The position numbers were made by a program, and so were the translations under genes. Shown here piece after piece: positions 50,889-59,235 of a stretch of 64,000 nt of DNA. Source of the DNA: Roseobacter sp. HKCCD6576-2 (GTDB lineage: Bacteria; Pseudomonadota; Alphaproteobacteria; Rhodobacterales; Rhodobacteraceae); contig NZ_WVNW01000002.1 in NCBI RefSeq assembly GCF_013179285.1, positions 62,001-126,000 of the forward strand. The letters run 5' to 3'. How positions within the stretch are numbered: the first letter of the stretch is position 1; the number at the start of each line of letters is the position of its first letter. The notes below the pieces were generated by a model that was given only the letters and a program-made list of their open reading frames with translations, had not been told where the DNA came from and did not search any database.

Positions 50889-52012
50889 AGAAGTTCCAAA
50901 CCCTAATCGAAGGGCGGGCCGATCTGGTCTTTATCCCGATCGGGACCGATCTGGACTATCTCACCGGCATCCACCGAGACATTCCCAATTATGGCCGCAA
51001 CCTGCATCCGGGCATGTGGTTGGAAGGGGCGTGGTTGGCGCCAGGGCGCGCGCCGGTCCTGACCTTGCCGCGTATGACCGTGGAATATGGTGCACCTGAC
51101 GGTCTTGACCAGATGGATGTGCGGGTGCTTGGCGATTGGGACGATCCGGTGGAGATGGTGAAAGGTCTCTTGGCCGAATTCGGTTTGCCCGACGCGCCGC
51201 GCATCGCGACAAGCGATGATGCGGAGGCGGAGTCGCTGATGGAGTTGCAGTCGCTCCGCCCCGATGCGCGCTTCATCTCCGCCACGGCGATCTTGCGGGA
51301 GCTTCGGGTCATCAAAGATGCCGATGAGATCGAGAAACTGCGCGAGGCGGGTGAGATCACCGAGAAAGCCTTTGCGGCAGTTGTCGCGCAGTTGAAGATC
51401 GGCATGACCGAGCTCGATGTGGTGTCCGAGGTGGATTACCAGATGAAGAAACACGGCTCTCTTGGGCCGTCCTTCACCACCTCGCTTTATAACACCGGCC
51501 CCAATCACCCGCTGCGGTTTGGCGCCAAGCTGGAAAGCTGGCCCCGGGTTCTGACAGCGCCGGTTTCGGTCTTGTTCGACTTCGGCGCGGTTCATGATGG
51601 GATGTGCTATGACTTCGGTCGGACGGTGTCTTTCGGCGCGCCAAGCGATGAGCAAGTGCTGGTCCACAAATTGATCATGGAAAGCCAAGCTGCCGGGATT
51701 GCGGCGCTGAAGGCGGGTGAGGTCACTTGCGAAGCGGTGGATAAGGCTGCCCGCGATGTGCTGGACGATGCGGGCTACGGCCACGCGTTCCGGCACCGTT
51801 TGGGCCATGGGATCGGGTGGGATGTGCATGAACCGCCCTTCCTCACCAAAGGCGATGAGACCCTGGTGCAAGAAGGGATGATCTTCACCATCGAGCCGTC
51901 GATCTTCCAAGATGGCGGCATGAGCGCGCGGGTTGAGGATTGTATCGTGGCCCGGCCTGGCGGCGGTGAAGCCCTGACCAAAGGCTTCCAAGATCTGATC
52001 GTGGTCGAATGA
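50864..52012 (+). CDS. M24-family metallopeptidase (Xaa-Pro dipeptidase-like)
   Basis: A 382-residue pita-bread enzyme: a creatinase-type N-domain (DLVFIPIGTDLDYLTGI) and a catalytic domain with metal ligands in LFDFGAVHDGMCYDFGRTV (two Asp), HRLGHGIGWDVHEPP (His), TIEPSIF (Glu) and RVEDCIV (Glu). It should cut Xaa-Pro dipeptides, but the same fold gives creatinase and ectoine hydrolase. It follows the dipeptide ABC genes, so peptides are a plausible substrate. AAGGAG precedes ATG 50864 and lies inside the dppF-type gene end. Confidence 0.93.
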   Translation: MASYQDRMKKFQTLIEGRADLVFIPIGTDLDYLTGIHRDIPNYGRNLHPGMWLEGAWLAPGRAPVLTLPRMTVEYGAPDGLDQMDVRVLGDWDDPVEMVKGLLAEFGLPDAPRIATSDDAEAESLMELQSLRPDARFISATAILRELRVIKDADEIEKLREAGEITEKAFAAVVAQLKIGMTELDVVSEVDYQMKKHGSLGPSFTTSLYNTGPNHPLRFGAKLESWPRVLTAPVSVLFDFGAVHDGMCYDFGRTVSFGAPSDEQVLVHKLIMESQAAGIAALKAGEVTCEAVDKAARDVLDDAGYGHAFRHRLGHGIGWDVHEPPFLTKGDETLVQEGMIFTIEPSIFQDGGMSARVEDCIVARPGGGEALTKGFQDLIVVE

Positions 52013-52013
52013 G

Positions 52014-52766
52014 ATGACCACATTGGGCGGCAAAACCTGTTTGATCACCGGCGGCGCGCAAGGCCTCGGCCGGGCGATCGCCGACAGGTTTGCCGCCTCC
52101 GGCGCCAGGGTTCTGGTGCTTGATCTGCCCGATGCGCTGGCCAAGGCCGATCTGCCCAAAGCCTGGCACCCGATCCCGCTCGATCTGACCGGACCGGAGG
52201 CAAAAACGCATTTGGATGCGATCCTGGCCGCGCAGGATGGCCTCGACATCCTTGTCGCAAATGCAGGGGTCGTTCCGCCTTGGCGCAAGGTCACCGATCT
52301 CGATTTCACGGAATGGGATCGGGTTTTCGCGATCAATGTGCGCGGCATGGCGCTGAGCCTCGGCGCTGCCGTGCCCCATCTGGCAAAGACCCAAGGCGCC
52401 GCGGTCTTGATGGCATCGATCAACGCCTATCGTGCAGTGGCGGGGCAGGCGCTTTATTCCGCGAGCAAACATGCGGTGGTGGGGCTGATGCGCGCCGCGG
52501 CTCAGGATTTGGGGCCGCTTGGCGTACGGGTCAACGCGCTTGCGCCGGGTCCAATTATGACGGAGGCGCTTCAGGCCCGCATCGCCGCGCGCGCGGCCGA
52601 TGGCGGACCTGACCCGGATGTAGCCGCCGCCGATTTGGCCGGTGAAACCGCTTTGGGCAGGCTCGCGCGGCCGCAGGATGTGGCCGAGGCGGCACTTTAT
52701 CTCGCCTCCGATCAAGCGGCTGGTATCACAGGGGTCTGTTTGCCTGTCGAGGCAGGACTGGTTTAG
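52014..52766 (+). CDS. Short-chain dehydrogenase/reductase
   Basis: A 250-residue SDR with ITGGAQGLGRAIADRFA, an Asp after the second strand (VLDLPD, favouring NAD), ANAGVVP, MASINAY with the catalytic Ser, the YSASK motif and a C-terminal TGVCLPVEAGLV. It starts one base after the M24 stop codon, so it belongs to the peptide operon. Its stop overlaps the convergent regulator gene by four bases. Substrate unknown. Confidence 0.92.
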   Translation: MTTLGGKTCLITGGAQGLGRAIADRFAASGARVLVLDLPDALAKADLPKAWHPIPLDLTGPEAKTHLDAILAAQDGLDILVANAGVVPPWRKVTDLDFTEWDRVFAINVRGMALSLGAAVPHLAKTQGAAVLMASINAYRAVAGQALYSASKHAVVGLMRAAAQDLGPLGVRVNALAPGPIMTEALQARIAARAADGGPDPDVAAADLAGETALGRLARPQDVAEAALYLASDQAAGITGVCLPVEAGLV

Positions 52767-53398
52767 TCGTCAGCAGACTCCGACGAGGCGCTTGGTTCCC
52801 GGAACAAATCCATCGTCCCGGTCCAAAGCACTTTCGCGATATCTTGCCCGGTATTGGCCCAGCCATGCAGCCGCCGGGCGCTGTAATGCGCACTATCGCC
52901 AGGCCCAAGCGCAATATCGTCACCATCCAACATCAAACAGAGCGTGCCCGACAGCACATAGAAAGTCTCTTCACCTTCATGGTTCACATCCTCCGAGCGA
53001 TAGCCCGGCGGAACTGTCATGATGAAGGTCGACAGCGCATGACCAGCAAACTCGGCGCCAAGCCGTTCATAGAGCAGTTCTGACGGGCCGAGCGCCAGTC
53101 GCTGCCTTTGATCGGCCCGGGTGATGCAATCGGTCGGGTCGGGCCGGGCGATGAAGGCATCCAAGCTGGTATCCAGCGCCGCCGCGATCCGCGACAGGGT
53201 GGTGATCGTCGGCACAGCAAACCCGCGCTCGACCTGGCTGAGATAGCCTTTCGAGATATCTGCCGCACGGCAGACGGTCTCCAGCGTCAGGTTCAACTGG
53301 CGGCGTCTGCGGCGGATCAAATCGCCCAAAGGCGGGGTGTCTGCATCCCGTGGAATCGCTTGGCTCCCTAGTCCTGTTTGCAGGTCGCAGAAGAGCAA
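52763..53398 (-). CDS. XRE-family transcriptional regulator with C-terminal cupin domain
   Basis: A 211-residue regulator: XRE helix-turn-helix at about residues 28-82 (LIRRRRRQLNLTLETVCRAADISKGYLSQVE in outline) and a cupin at ~110-195 (HEGEETFYVLSGTLCLMLDGD, then ALGPGDSAHYSARRLHGWANTG). Relatives such as PuuR and the ectoine/amine regulators repress amine and amino acid genes. The start seems to be TTG at 53398, in a T-rich run without a clear ribosome site; it is in the same frame as the upstream deacetylase gene, five codons after its stop. It probably controls that operon. Confidence 0.88.
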   Translation of the reverse strand: MLFCDLQTGLGSQAIPRDADTPPLGDLIRRRRRQLNLTLETVCRAADISKGYLSQVERGFAVPTITTLSRIAAALDTSLDAFIARPDPTDCITRADQRQRLALGPSELLYERLGAEFAGHALSTFIMTVPPGYRSEDVNHEGEETFYVLSGTLCLMLDGDDIALGPGDSAHYSARRLHGWANTGQDIAKVLWTGTMDLFREPSASSESADD

Positions 53399-53413
53399 AA
53401 AAACCGCTAAAAA

Positions 53414-54340
53414 TCAAGGAGTTTGAGGCGGTTTTGCCGATAGATCAAAGCTCTCACGCAGATAGGCGGCCAAATCCCGATGGGTCGTAAACCAGACATC
53501 GCCTTTGGCTTTGGCGTGCGCGATCAAACGGTCCAAAATCCAGATCCGTGACCGGTATCCAATGACAAACGGATGCATTACCAATTGGCAGACTCCGCCT
53601 TCTTCATAGGCCAGATCGAACTCGTGTCTGAAGATGTCGAACACCGCCTCGGGTGACGTATAGGGCCGGGTCGGTGGGGTGCGATTGAAGAGCAGGTAAG
53701 CGGCGTCGTCGCGCACCCAATCGACCGGAATTTCGATCAAACCCGATGGGTCGCAGTCCAGAAGTATCTCGTAACAGTCATCATCGGCCATCATTGAGCT
53801 GTCATATTCGAAGCCCAGTTCCGCGGTGAGGGCGGCGGTATGCGGGCTCAAATCCCAATGCGCTGCGCGGTGACCAACAGGTTCGGCGCCGGATAGGTCG
53901 GCCAATGTATCTCGGGCACGGATCAACATCTCGCGCTCTTCCGCTGCGCTGAGCGTCCCTGTTTGCTCATGAATCCAGCCATGAACGCCAATCTCATGCC
54001 CAGCCTCCGCGATCCGGCGCGGCTCGCTTGGGTCGATCAACCCGGCTACGACCGGCATGAAGAAGCTCGCCGGAACCGCTTCCCGGGCCAGCAGATCCAG
54101 AATCCGCGGCACGCCCGCGCGGCGGCCATAGTCGCCCCAATTGAGCCGTCCGATTGCGTGGCCACCCGCGCCCATTTCAAATGTTTCGTGATCGCAATCG
54201 AAGGAAAGCGCCACGGCGCAGCGGGCATTGCCTGGCCAGGTCTTGGGCGCCAATCTGCGCCCGGCGCGCACGCGGTTGACCAGACCACGCCACTCCGGCT
54301 CAGTCCATTGATATGGCGGGATTTTTGAAAGGTCTCGCAT
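53414..54340 (-). CDS. Polysaccharide deacetylase family protein (PuuE-like NodB-fold hydrolase)
   Basis: A 308-residue NodB-fold protein. Motif 1 is ALSFDCDHETF, motif 2 IGVHGWIHEQ with the metal His pair, then HRAAHWDLSPHT and QLVMHPFVIGY. There is no signal peptide, so it works in the cytosol on a small C-N bond substrate rather than cell wall. ATG 54340 gives the family N-terminus (RDLSKIPPYQW); further upstream residues look non-coding. It precedes the XRE-cupin gene on the same strand by 15 bp. Confidence 0.9.
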   Translation of the reverse strand: MRDLSKIPPYQWTEPEWRGLVNRVRAGRRLAPKTWPGNARCAVALSFDCDHETFEMGAGGHAIGRLNWGDYGRRAGVPRILDLLAREAVPASFFMPVVAGLIDPSEPRRIAEAGHEIGVHGWIHEQTGTLSAAEEREMLIRARDTLADLSGAEPVGHRAAHWDLSPHTAALTAELGFEYDSSMMADDDCYEILLDCDPSGLIEIPVDWVRDDAAYLLFNRTPPTRPYTSPEAVFDIFRHEFDLAYEEGGVCQLVMHPFVIGYRSRIWILDRLIAHAKAKGDVWFTTHRDLAAYLRESFDLSAKPPQTP

Positions 54341-54447
54341 CGATCTCTTATCAGCTGGAGGAGGGAGGTTTTTATACCCTATCTGCTCGGCAATTGGATG
54401 CAAGGGCGGGCGGGGATACGGAAATAGCCATTGTAATCTGCCTTTCG
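54341..54447. other. Promoter region of the deacetylase/regulator operon
   Basis: First part of the 450-bp stretch without genes between the deacetylase start and rne. It is AT-richer near 54360-54380 (TTTTTATACCC). I see no reading frame with coding character; the rest of the stretch holds the palindrome at 54448 and the rne leader. Confidence 0.4.
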
Positions 54448-54463
54448 CTGACATTAATGTCAG
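54448..54463. promoter_or_regulatory. Perfect 16-bp palindrome, probable operator
   Basis: CTGACATTAATGTCAG is a perfect 16-bp palindrome, 108 bp upstream of the deacetylase start and about 330 bp upstream of rne. XRE-cupin regulators bind short palindromes with AT-rich centres, so it may be the target of the regulator encoded in the same operon. That link is inference. Confidence 0.6.
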
Positions 54464-54549
54464 AGAAGCCGGTTTGGATTAGCCTGGATCGGTCGAATGG
54501 TTTCTCTGCCCTTGGACGCGCCGTAACGTGACGCGCGCCAGACGGGCAG

Positions 54550-54790
54550 ACGGAAGGTCCTTGAGGACCATAGAGATTGCCCTTTGTAGAAGGGCTTATG
54601 AACGGATGGCGCAGACCTTGTCGCGCTGTCGGAGACAAACCGCGATGACGCGCGCGAGACAAACCCTGGCACCGAGAGGCGCGGCATTGGCCCGCCCCTC
54701 AACGGTGCGCACGCGCGCCCTCGCCATTTCAGGATATCATGACCGCCAGAGAGCCCGAGGGCTCGGGATGCGGTCATGCGCAAGGATAAC
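54550..54790 (+). promoter_or_regulatory. Structured 5' leader of rne
   Basis: Three short perfect hairpins stand in the leader: GGTCC-TTGA-GGACC at 54556-54569, GCCCTT-TGTAG-AAGGGC at 54579-54595, and GAGCCC-GA-GGGCTC near 54751-54764. A long structured leader is the known means of RNase E autoregulation in Escherichia coli; applying it here is inference. Confidence 0.45.
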
Positions 54791-57499
54791 ATGGCAAAAA
54801 AGATGCTTATCGATGCCACCCACGCGGAAGAGACCCGCGTTGTCGTGGCAGACGGAAATAGAGTCGAGGAGTTCGACTTTGAGTCGCTGAACAAGCGGCA
54901 ACTCGCAGGCAATATTTATCTCGCAAAGGTCACCCGGGTGGAGCCGTCGCTTCAAGCGGCCTTTGTCGATTATGGCGGCAACCGGCACGGGTTTCTGGCC
55001 TTTTCGGAAATCCACCCGGACTATTACCAAATCCCGACGGCGGATCGCGAAGCGCTTCTGGCCGAAGAGCGGGAATATGCCGAGGCGATGGCCGCAAGCG
55101 AAGAGGAACCGCGCCCGAAACGCAGCCGTGGTCGTCGGCGCCGGAAAAGCACCGATACCAAGGCCGAGGCCACAAAGACCGACGCGGTTACCACCGGCGA
55201 GGCCAAAACCCCTTCCGGTATGGATGTGGTCGATCTGGGCGATGAAGAGGTCGTTGCCACCGATCTGACCGATACGTCAGAGGCCAATGCAGGAGAGGCG
55301 GCCAAAGCCGAACCTGACACGGCGGCTGAGACACCAGAGGCCGAGGTTGCGGAGGCCGACCCCGCTGACGAAGTTGTTGCAGAGGCAGAAGCGTCTGAAA
55401 CGGATGAGGCCAATCCTGACACGGCGAAAGACGCATCTGAGCCGGAGGCCGATGACGGCGCTGACGCAGCGGACGAGCCCGATGTAGAAGGCGACACCGA
55501 ACAAGACGACGCCGAACAAGATGGCACCGAGGATGACGCCCAAGCCGCCGATGACGATGTTGATACGGTCGCAGATGATGACGACCAGGAAGACATCCGC
55601 CCGGTACGCAAGCCGCGCCCCCGGAAGTACAAAATCCAGGAAGTCGTGAAGGTTCGCCAGATCCTTCTGGTCCAAGTCGTGAAAGAAGAGCGTGGCAATA
55701 AAGGCGCGGCGCTGACCACTTATCTCAGCCTCGCGGGGCGCTATTGCGTGCTGATGCCGAACACCGCGCGGGGCGGCGGGATTTCTCGCAAGATCACCAA
55801 CGCCGCCGACCGTAAGAAGTTGAAAGAGATCGCCACCGGTCTCGACGTGCCGCAGGGCGCGGGGCTGATCGTGCGGACCGCCGGGGCCAAGCGCACCAAG
55901 GCCGAGATCAAGCGCGATTATGAGTATCTGCAGCGGCAATGGGAGCAGGTCCGCGCCCTGACGCTGAAATCCACCGCGCCTGCGCCGATCTATGAGGAAG
56001 GCAACCTGATCCACCGCTCGATCCGCGATCTCTATAACCGGGAGATCGACGAGGTGCTGGTCGAAGGTGATGCCGGCTATCGCCAGGCCAAGGACTTCAT
56101 GAAAATGATCATGCCGTCCCACGCCAAGAACGTGAAGCATTACACCGACCCGATGCCGCTGTTCGCGCGCCACAAGGTCGAGGGCTACTTGGCCGATATG
56201 TTCAACCCGGTCGTGCAACTCAAATCCGGCGGCTATATCGTGATCGGTGTGACCGAAGCGCTGGTGGCGATTGATGTGAACTCCGGTCGGGCGACCAAGG
56301 AAGGCTCGATCGAGGAGACCGCGACCAAGACCAACTTGGAGGCCGCCGAAGAGGTGGCGCGCCAGTTGCGGTTGCGAGATTTGGCCGGTCTGATCGTGAT
56401 CGACTTCATCGATATGGATGATCGTCGCAACAACAGCGCGGTCGAAAAACGGATCAAAGAGAAGCTGAAAACCGACCGCGCGCGGATTCAGGTGGGTCGG
56501 ATTTCGGCCTTTGGCCTGATGGAAATGAGCCGTCAGCGGCTCCGCCCTGGGATGTTGGAAGCGACGACGCAACCGTGCCACGCCTGCCATGGCACCGGGT
56601 TGGTCCGCTCAGATGACAGCTTGGCGTTGTCGATCCTGCGACAGTTGGAAGAAGAGGGCACGCGCCGCCGCTCGCGCGAGGTGCTGCTGACCGCGCCGGT
56701 GGGGATCGTGAACTTCATCATGAATGCCAAGCGGGAATATCTCGCCGAGATCGAAGCCCGCTATGGCCTTTCGGTCCGGATCGAGGCCGACCCGCATCTG
56801 GTGGCACCCGATTACAAGATCGAGAAGTTCAAAACCGCTACGCGGCGGGTGCCCGATGCGGCGCCGATTGTCTCGATGGATGCGGCTTTGATGGATGAGA
56901 TCGAGGACGACACCGCGAGCGATGAGGCGGAGACGCCGGAGGCCGCGGAGACGGAAGAGAACGGCACCAAGCGGAAACGTCGTCGGCGTCGGGGCGGGCG
57001 CGGTCGTCGGAAATCGAACGGCGATGAGGCGCAGACCAACGGCGACGCCGAGGCCGAAGACACCGCCGAAGCCGCAACTGCCCAGGTGGATGCAGAAGAG
57101 GCCCCTGCAGCTGAGGCCTCTGACGCGCCGGTCGAAGAGGAGGCCAAGCCAAAACGCCGCCGGTCGCGAGGCGGGCGCGGGCGCAAGAAGGCGACCGAGG
57201 CTGATGCATCCGAGGGCGCGGCCGAAGCCCCGGCGGAGGCAGAGCCAGGTGATGCGACCGACTCTGCCGAGCCGGAGACACAGCCGGAACCGGCCCCCGA
57301 GCCTGTGCCAGAACCAGCGATGGTGGAGGCCGTGGTTGAGGCACAAGAGGCGGCCCCGGAGCCGGAGCCTGTTGTCGAGGAAGCCGCTGCCGAGCCTCAA
57401 CCGGCCCCCGAACCACAACCGGAGCCAGAACCGGTTGCCGTGGTGGCGGATGACAGTCCGCCGAAGCCGAAACGTAAGGGCTGGTGGTCAATCGGCTGA
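54791..57499 (+). CDS. rne: Ribonuclease E
   Basis: A 902-residue endoribonuclease, scaffold of the RNA degradosome. The N-terminus (MAKKMLIDATHAEETRVVV) and S1 domain are split by an acidic, Ala/Glu/Asp-rich insert at about residues 95-275. Catalytic acids lie in VAIDVNSGR and LIVIDFIDMDD; the zinc-link cysteines are PCHACHGTG. The C-terminal third is disordered, with two Arg-rich RNA-binding patches (KRKRRRRRGGRGRRK and KPKRRRSRGGRGRKK) and Pro/Glu repeats ending KGWWSIG. ATG 54791 has AAGGA 4 bases upstream; ATG 54776 is less likely. Confidence 0.96.
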   Translation: MAKKMLIDATHAEETRVVVADGNRVEEFDFESLNKRQLAGNIYLAKVTRVEPSLQAAFVDYGGNRHGFLAFSEIHPDYYQIPTADREALLAEEREYAEAMAASEEEPRPKRSRGRRRRKSTDTKAEATKTDAVTTGEAKTPSGMDVVDLGDEEVVATDLTDTSEANAGEAAKAEPDTAAETPEAEVAEADPADEVVAEAEASETDEANPDTAKDASEPEADDGADAADEPDVEGDTEQDDAEQDGTEDDAQAADDDVDTVADDDDQEDIRPVRKPRPRKYKIQEVVKVRQILLVQVVKEERGNKGAALTTYLSLAGRYCVLMPNTARGGGISRKITNAADRKKLKEIATGLDVPQGAGLIVRTAGAKRTKAEIKRDYEYLQRQWEQVRALTLKSTAPAPIYEEGNLIHRSIRDLYNREIDEVLVEGDAGYRQAKDFMKMIMPSHAKNVKHYTDPMPLFARHKVEGYLADMFNPVVQLKSGGYIVIGVTEALVAIDVNSGRATKEGSIEETATKTNLEAAEEVARQLRLRDLAGLIVIDFIDMDDRRNNSAVEKRIKEKLKTDRARIQVGRISAFGLMEMSRQRLRPGMLEATTQPCHACHGTGLVRSDDSLALSILRQLEEEGTRRRSREVLLTAPVGIVNFIMNAKREYLAEIEARYGLSVRIEADPHLVAPDYKIEKFKTATRRVPDAAPIVSMDAALMDEIEDDTASDEAETPEAAETEENGTKRKRRRRRGGRGRRKSNGDEAQTNGDAEAEDTAEAATAQVDAEEAPAAEASDAPVEEEAKPKRRRSRGGRGRKKATEADASEGAAEAPAEAEPGDATDSAEPETQPEPAPEPVPEPAMVEAVVEAQEAAPEPEPVVEEAAAEPQPAPEPQPEPEPVAVVADDSPPKPKRKGWWSIG

Positions 57500-57518
57500 C
57501 CCGCTTACAGACCTGAAA

Positions 57519-57545
57519 AAAGGGGCGTCCAGAGGGCGCCCTTTA
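57519..57545 (+). terminator. Terminator after rne
   Basis: An imperfect hairpin with outer arms AAAGGG and CCCTTT and inner GC pairing is followed by TTTAACATT, 20-45 bp after the rne stop. Confidence 0.6.
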
Positions 57546-57590
57546 ACATTGATGGGAGATGCTTCCGAGCGGATGCCACGCCCGCACGCG

Positions 57591-58351
57591 CTAGTGGGCA
57601 CTCCGTTCTGCTCGAAATCGTGTCGCCCAATCGACATTGGTGTGATCGGCCAATTTCGCGACCATCGGTGTCACACCCGAAGCGGCCCTTCGCTCCAAAC
57701 CAAGCCGGTCCAACAGATCACGCAATGTGCCAATCGGGTCAGCCGAGAGCGCTTCATAGGTGATACGGATCGGATGAATGCCCTCAGCCGTGAACCAGCG
57801 GCTCCATCCGTGACAAAGGCCTGAAACCTGTCATATCTCTCTTGAATGGCAGCGGCGTCATACTGTGGCGGCGCTGGTGGCGAGATACGCTCCAATTCTG
57901 TTCCGTCTGGTGCCTGATGCCAAAGACCGGTCTGTTCGGCCTTTAGGTATGACACCGCCTGTTCCACTTTATCCATCCGCGTCAGATGGATGAACGCGGC
58001 GCGCCCAAATGCGGCCTCAAAACGTGGCAAATCGGTCGTATGACCAGGATGTAGTTGGGCCAGTTTTTGCAGGAAATAATCGACGCTGTGCCGCTGCAAT
58101 CTGAGGCCAAAGATCGAGGTATTACCGCGCCCTTTTGCACGCACGGCCTCAAAGATTTCGGCGAGCGCCTCTTGTTCGGATGCCGCATCGGTAAGCGTCA
58201 GATCGAGAGCCTTCGCCCAATCATCCGCCGAAGGTGTATGGAAATAAGACTCGGGCTTGCCGGAGATACCTGTCGCCGCCAGAAGTTTGCAGAGCAATGT
58301 GCTGCCGCTGCGCGGGGAGGTGCAGATCACGTATGAGTCGAATTTCGGCAT
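57591..58351 (-). pseudogene. Stf0-family sulfotransferase with a frameshift
   Basis: The first ~180 codons from ATG 58351 encode a Stf0 sulfotransferase: PAPS-binding VICTSPRSGSTLLCKLL, then SIFGLRLQRH and HLTRMDKVEQAVSYLKAEQTGLWH. Around 57800-57812 the frame is lost (the in-frame remainder reads DGAAGSRLRAF). In the next frame the true C-terminus continues (WFTAEGIHPIRITYEAL, DLLDRLGLERRAASG, ending RFRAERSAH) to TAG at 57591. The whole is 761 bp, one base short of whole codons, so a single lost base explains it. It is either a recent inactivation or a sequencing error. The family moves sulfate from PAPS to sugars or lipids. Confidence 0.85.
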
Positions 58352-58422
58352 ATCCCATTCATCATCCGGTGATGAGCAAGGCCCATGTTTATCGACGCCG
58401 TGTGGCAAGCGGATGACATGCT

Positions 58423-58451
58423 ATCGCAAGGGCAACATCCGCCCTTGCGAT
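58423..58451. terminator. Strong hairpin between dsbA-like gene and sulfotransferase gene
   Basis: A perfect 11-bp stem (ATCGCAAGGGC / GCCCTTGCGAT, 7-nt loop). It lies 26 bp after the end of the DsbA-like gene and upstream of the sulfotransferase gene. Neither side has a T-run, so it may be a pause or 3'-end protecting structure. Confidence 0.5.
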
Positions 58452-58476
58452 TGTTATGCGCGGGTGGCCGCGCCGC

Positions 58477-59235
58477 TCAGTTTGCTGCGGCGCGCAGCTC
58501 CTCCGCCAGGCTCGCCATCGCGTCATAGGGCAGGTAGCCGCGCAGCAGTTGATCGCCCATCACGAAGCTTGGCGTGCCGCTGATCTGCAGCCGCTGCGCC
58601 AGGGCGTAGTTCGCCTCCAGCACGCGGTCGATCTCTGGGTCCGACATCCCGGCCAGGATCGCGTCACCGTCAAAGCCAAGCTCGCCTGCCAACCGGCTCA
58701 GGCTTTCTTCGCTGACATCCGCACGCATCACCATCAACGCGTCATGGATGTCTTTATAGGCATCATCCCCTTCGATGATCCGGGTTGAGAGAGCGAAGCG
58801 CGAAGCCAGCGTCGATTGCTCGCCCAAGATCGGGAATTCTTTGATCACAAGGCGGATATTGCCATCGGTCTCGATCAGTTGCTCAACCTCCGGGAACGCC
58901 CGGCGGCAGAAGCCGCAGCGGTAATCGAGAAACTCGACCAAGACGATATCGCCCTCTGGGTTGCCCCCTTCCCAGGCGGTGTCGGAGTTGAACAGGGCAT
59001 CCGCATTGGCCGCAACGAGATCGAGATCCTGCATCGCCTCGGCCTCGGCCTGACGCTGCTCCAATACCGCAATGGCTTCCATCAGAACTTCGGGGTTTTC
59101 TAGCAGATAGGCCCGAACCTCGGCGCGAAACGCGTCGCGCTCAGTGTCGCTCAACGCGTCCAAATCGACGGCAAGGGCAGGGCCAGATAGAGCCAAAACC
59201 AGCCCCGTTAGGGCGGCGGTAAGAAAGGATTTCAT
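58477..59235 (-). CDS. DsbA-family thioredoxin-fold protein (periplasmic)
   Basis: A 252-residue precursor with a Sec signal peptide (LTAALTGLVLALSGPALA, cut near residue 22), a helical ~60-residue lead (AFRAEVRAYLLENPEVLMEAI), then a thioredoxin fold with active site DYRCGFCRRAFPEV (CGFC) and the cis-Pro in ISGTPSFVMG. This is the Com1/DsbA-like group with the YLLENPEV head. It should oxidise or isomerise disulfides in the periplasm. Its ATG overlaps the stop of the M48 gene (ATGA), so the two are coupled. Confidence 0.94.
   Translation of the reverse strand: MKSFLTAALTGLVLALSGPALAVDLDALSDTERDAFRAEVRAYLLENPEVLMEAIAVLEQRQAEAEAMQDLDLVAANADALFNSDTAWEGGNPEGDIVLVEFLDYRCGFCRRAFPEVEQLIETDGNIRLVIKEFPILGEQSTLASRFALSTRIIEGDDAYKDIHDALMVMRADVSEESLSRLAGELGFDGDAILAGMSDPEIDRVLEANYALAQRLQISGTPSFVMGDQLLRGYLPYDAMASLAEELRAAAN

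Noticed and set aside
55277-56590. 437-codon open frame antisense to rne
   Set aside because: Mirror of the acidic and catalytic part of RNase E; low-complexity and without any domain.
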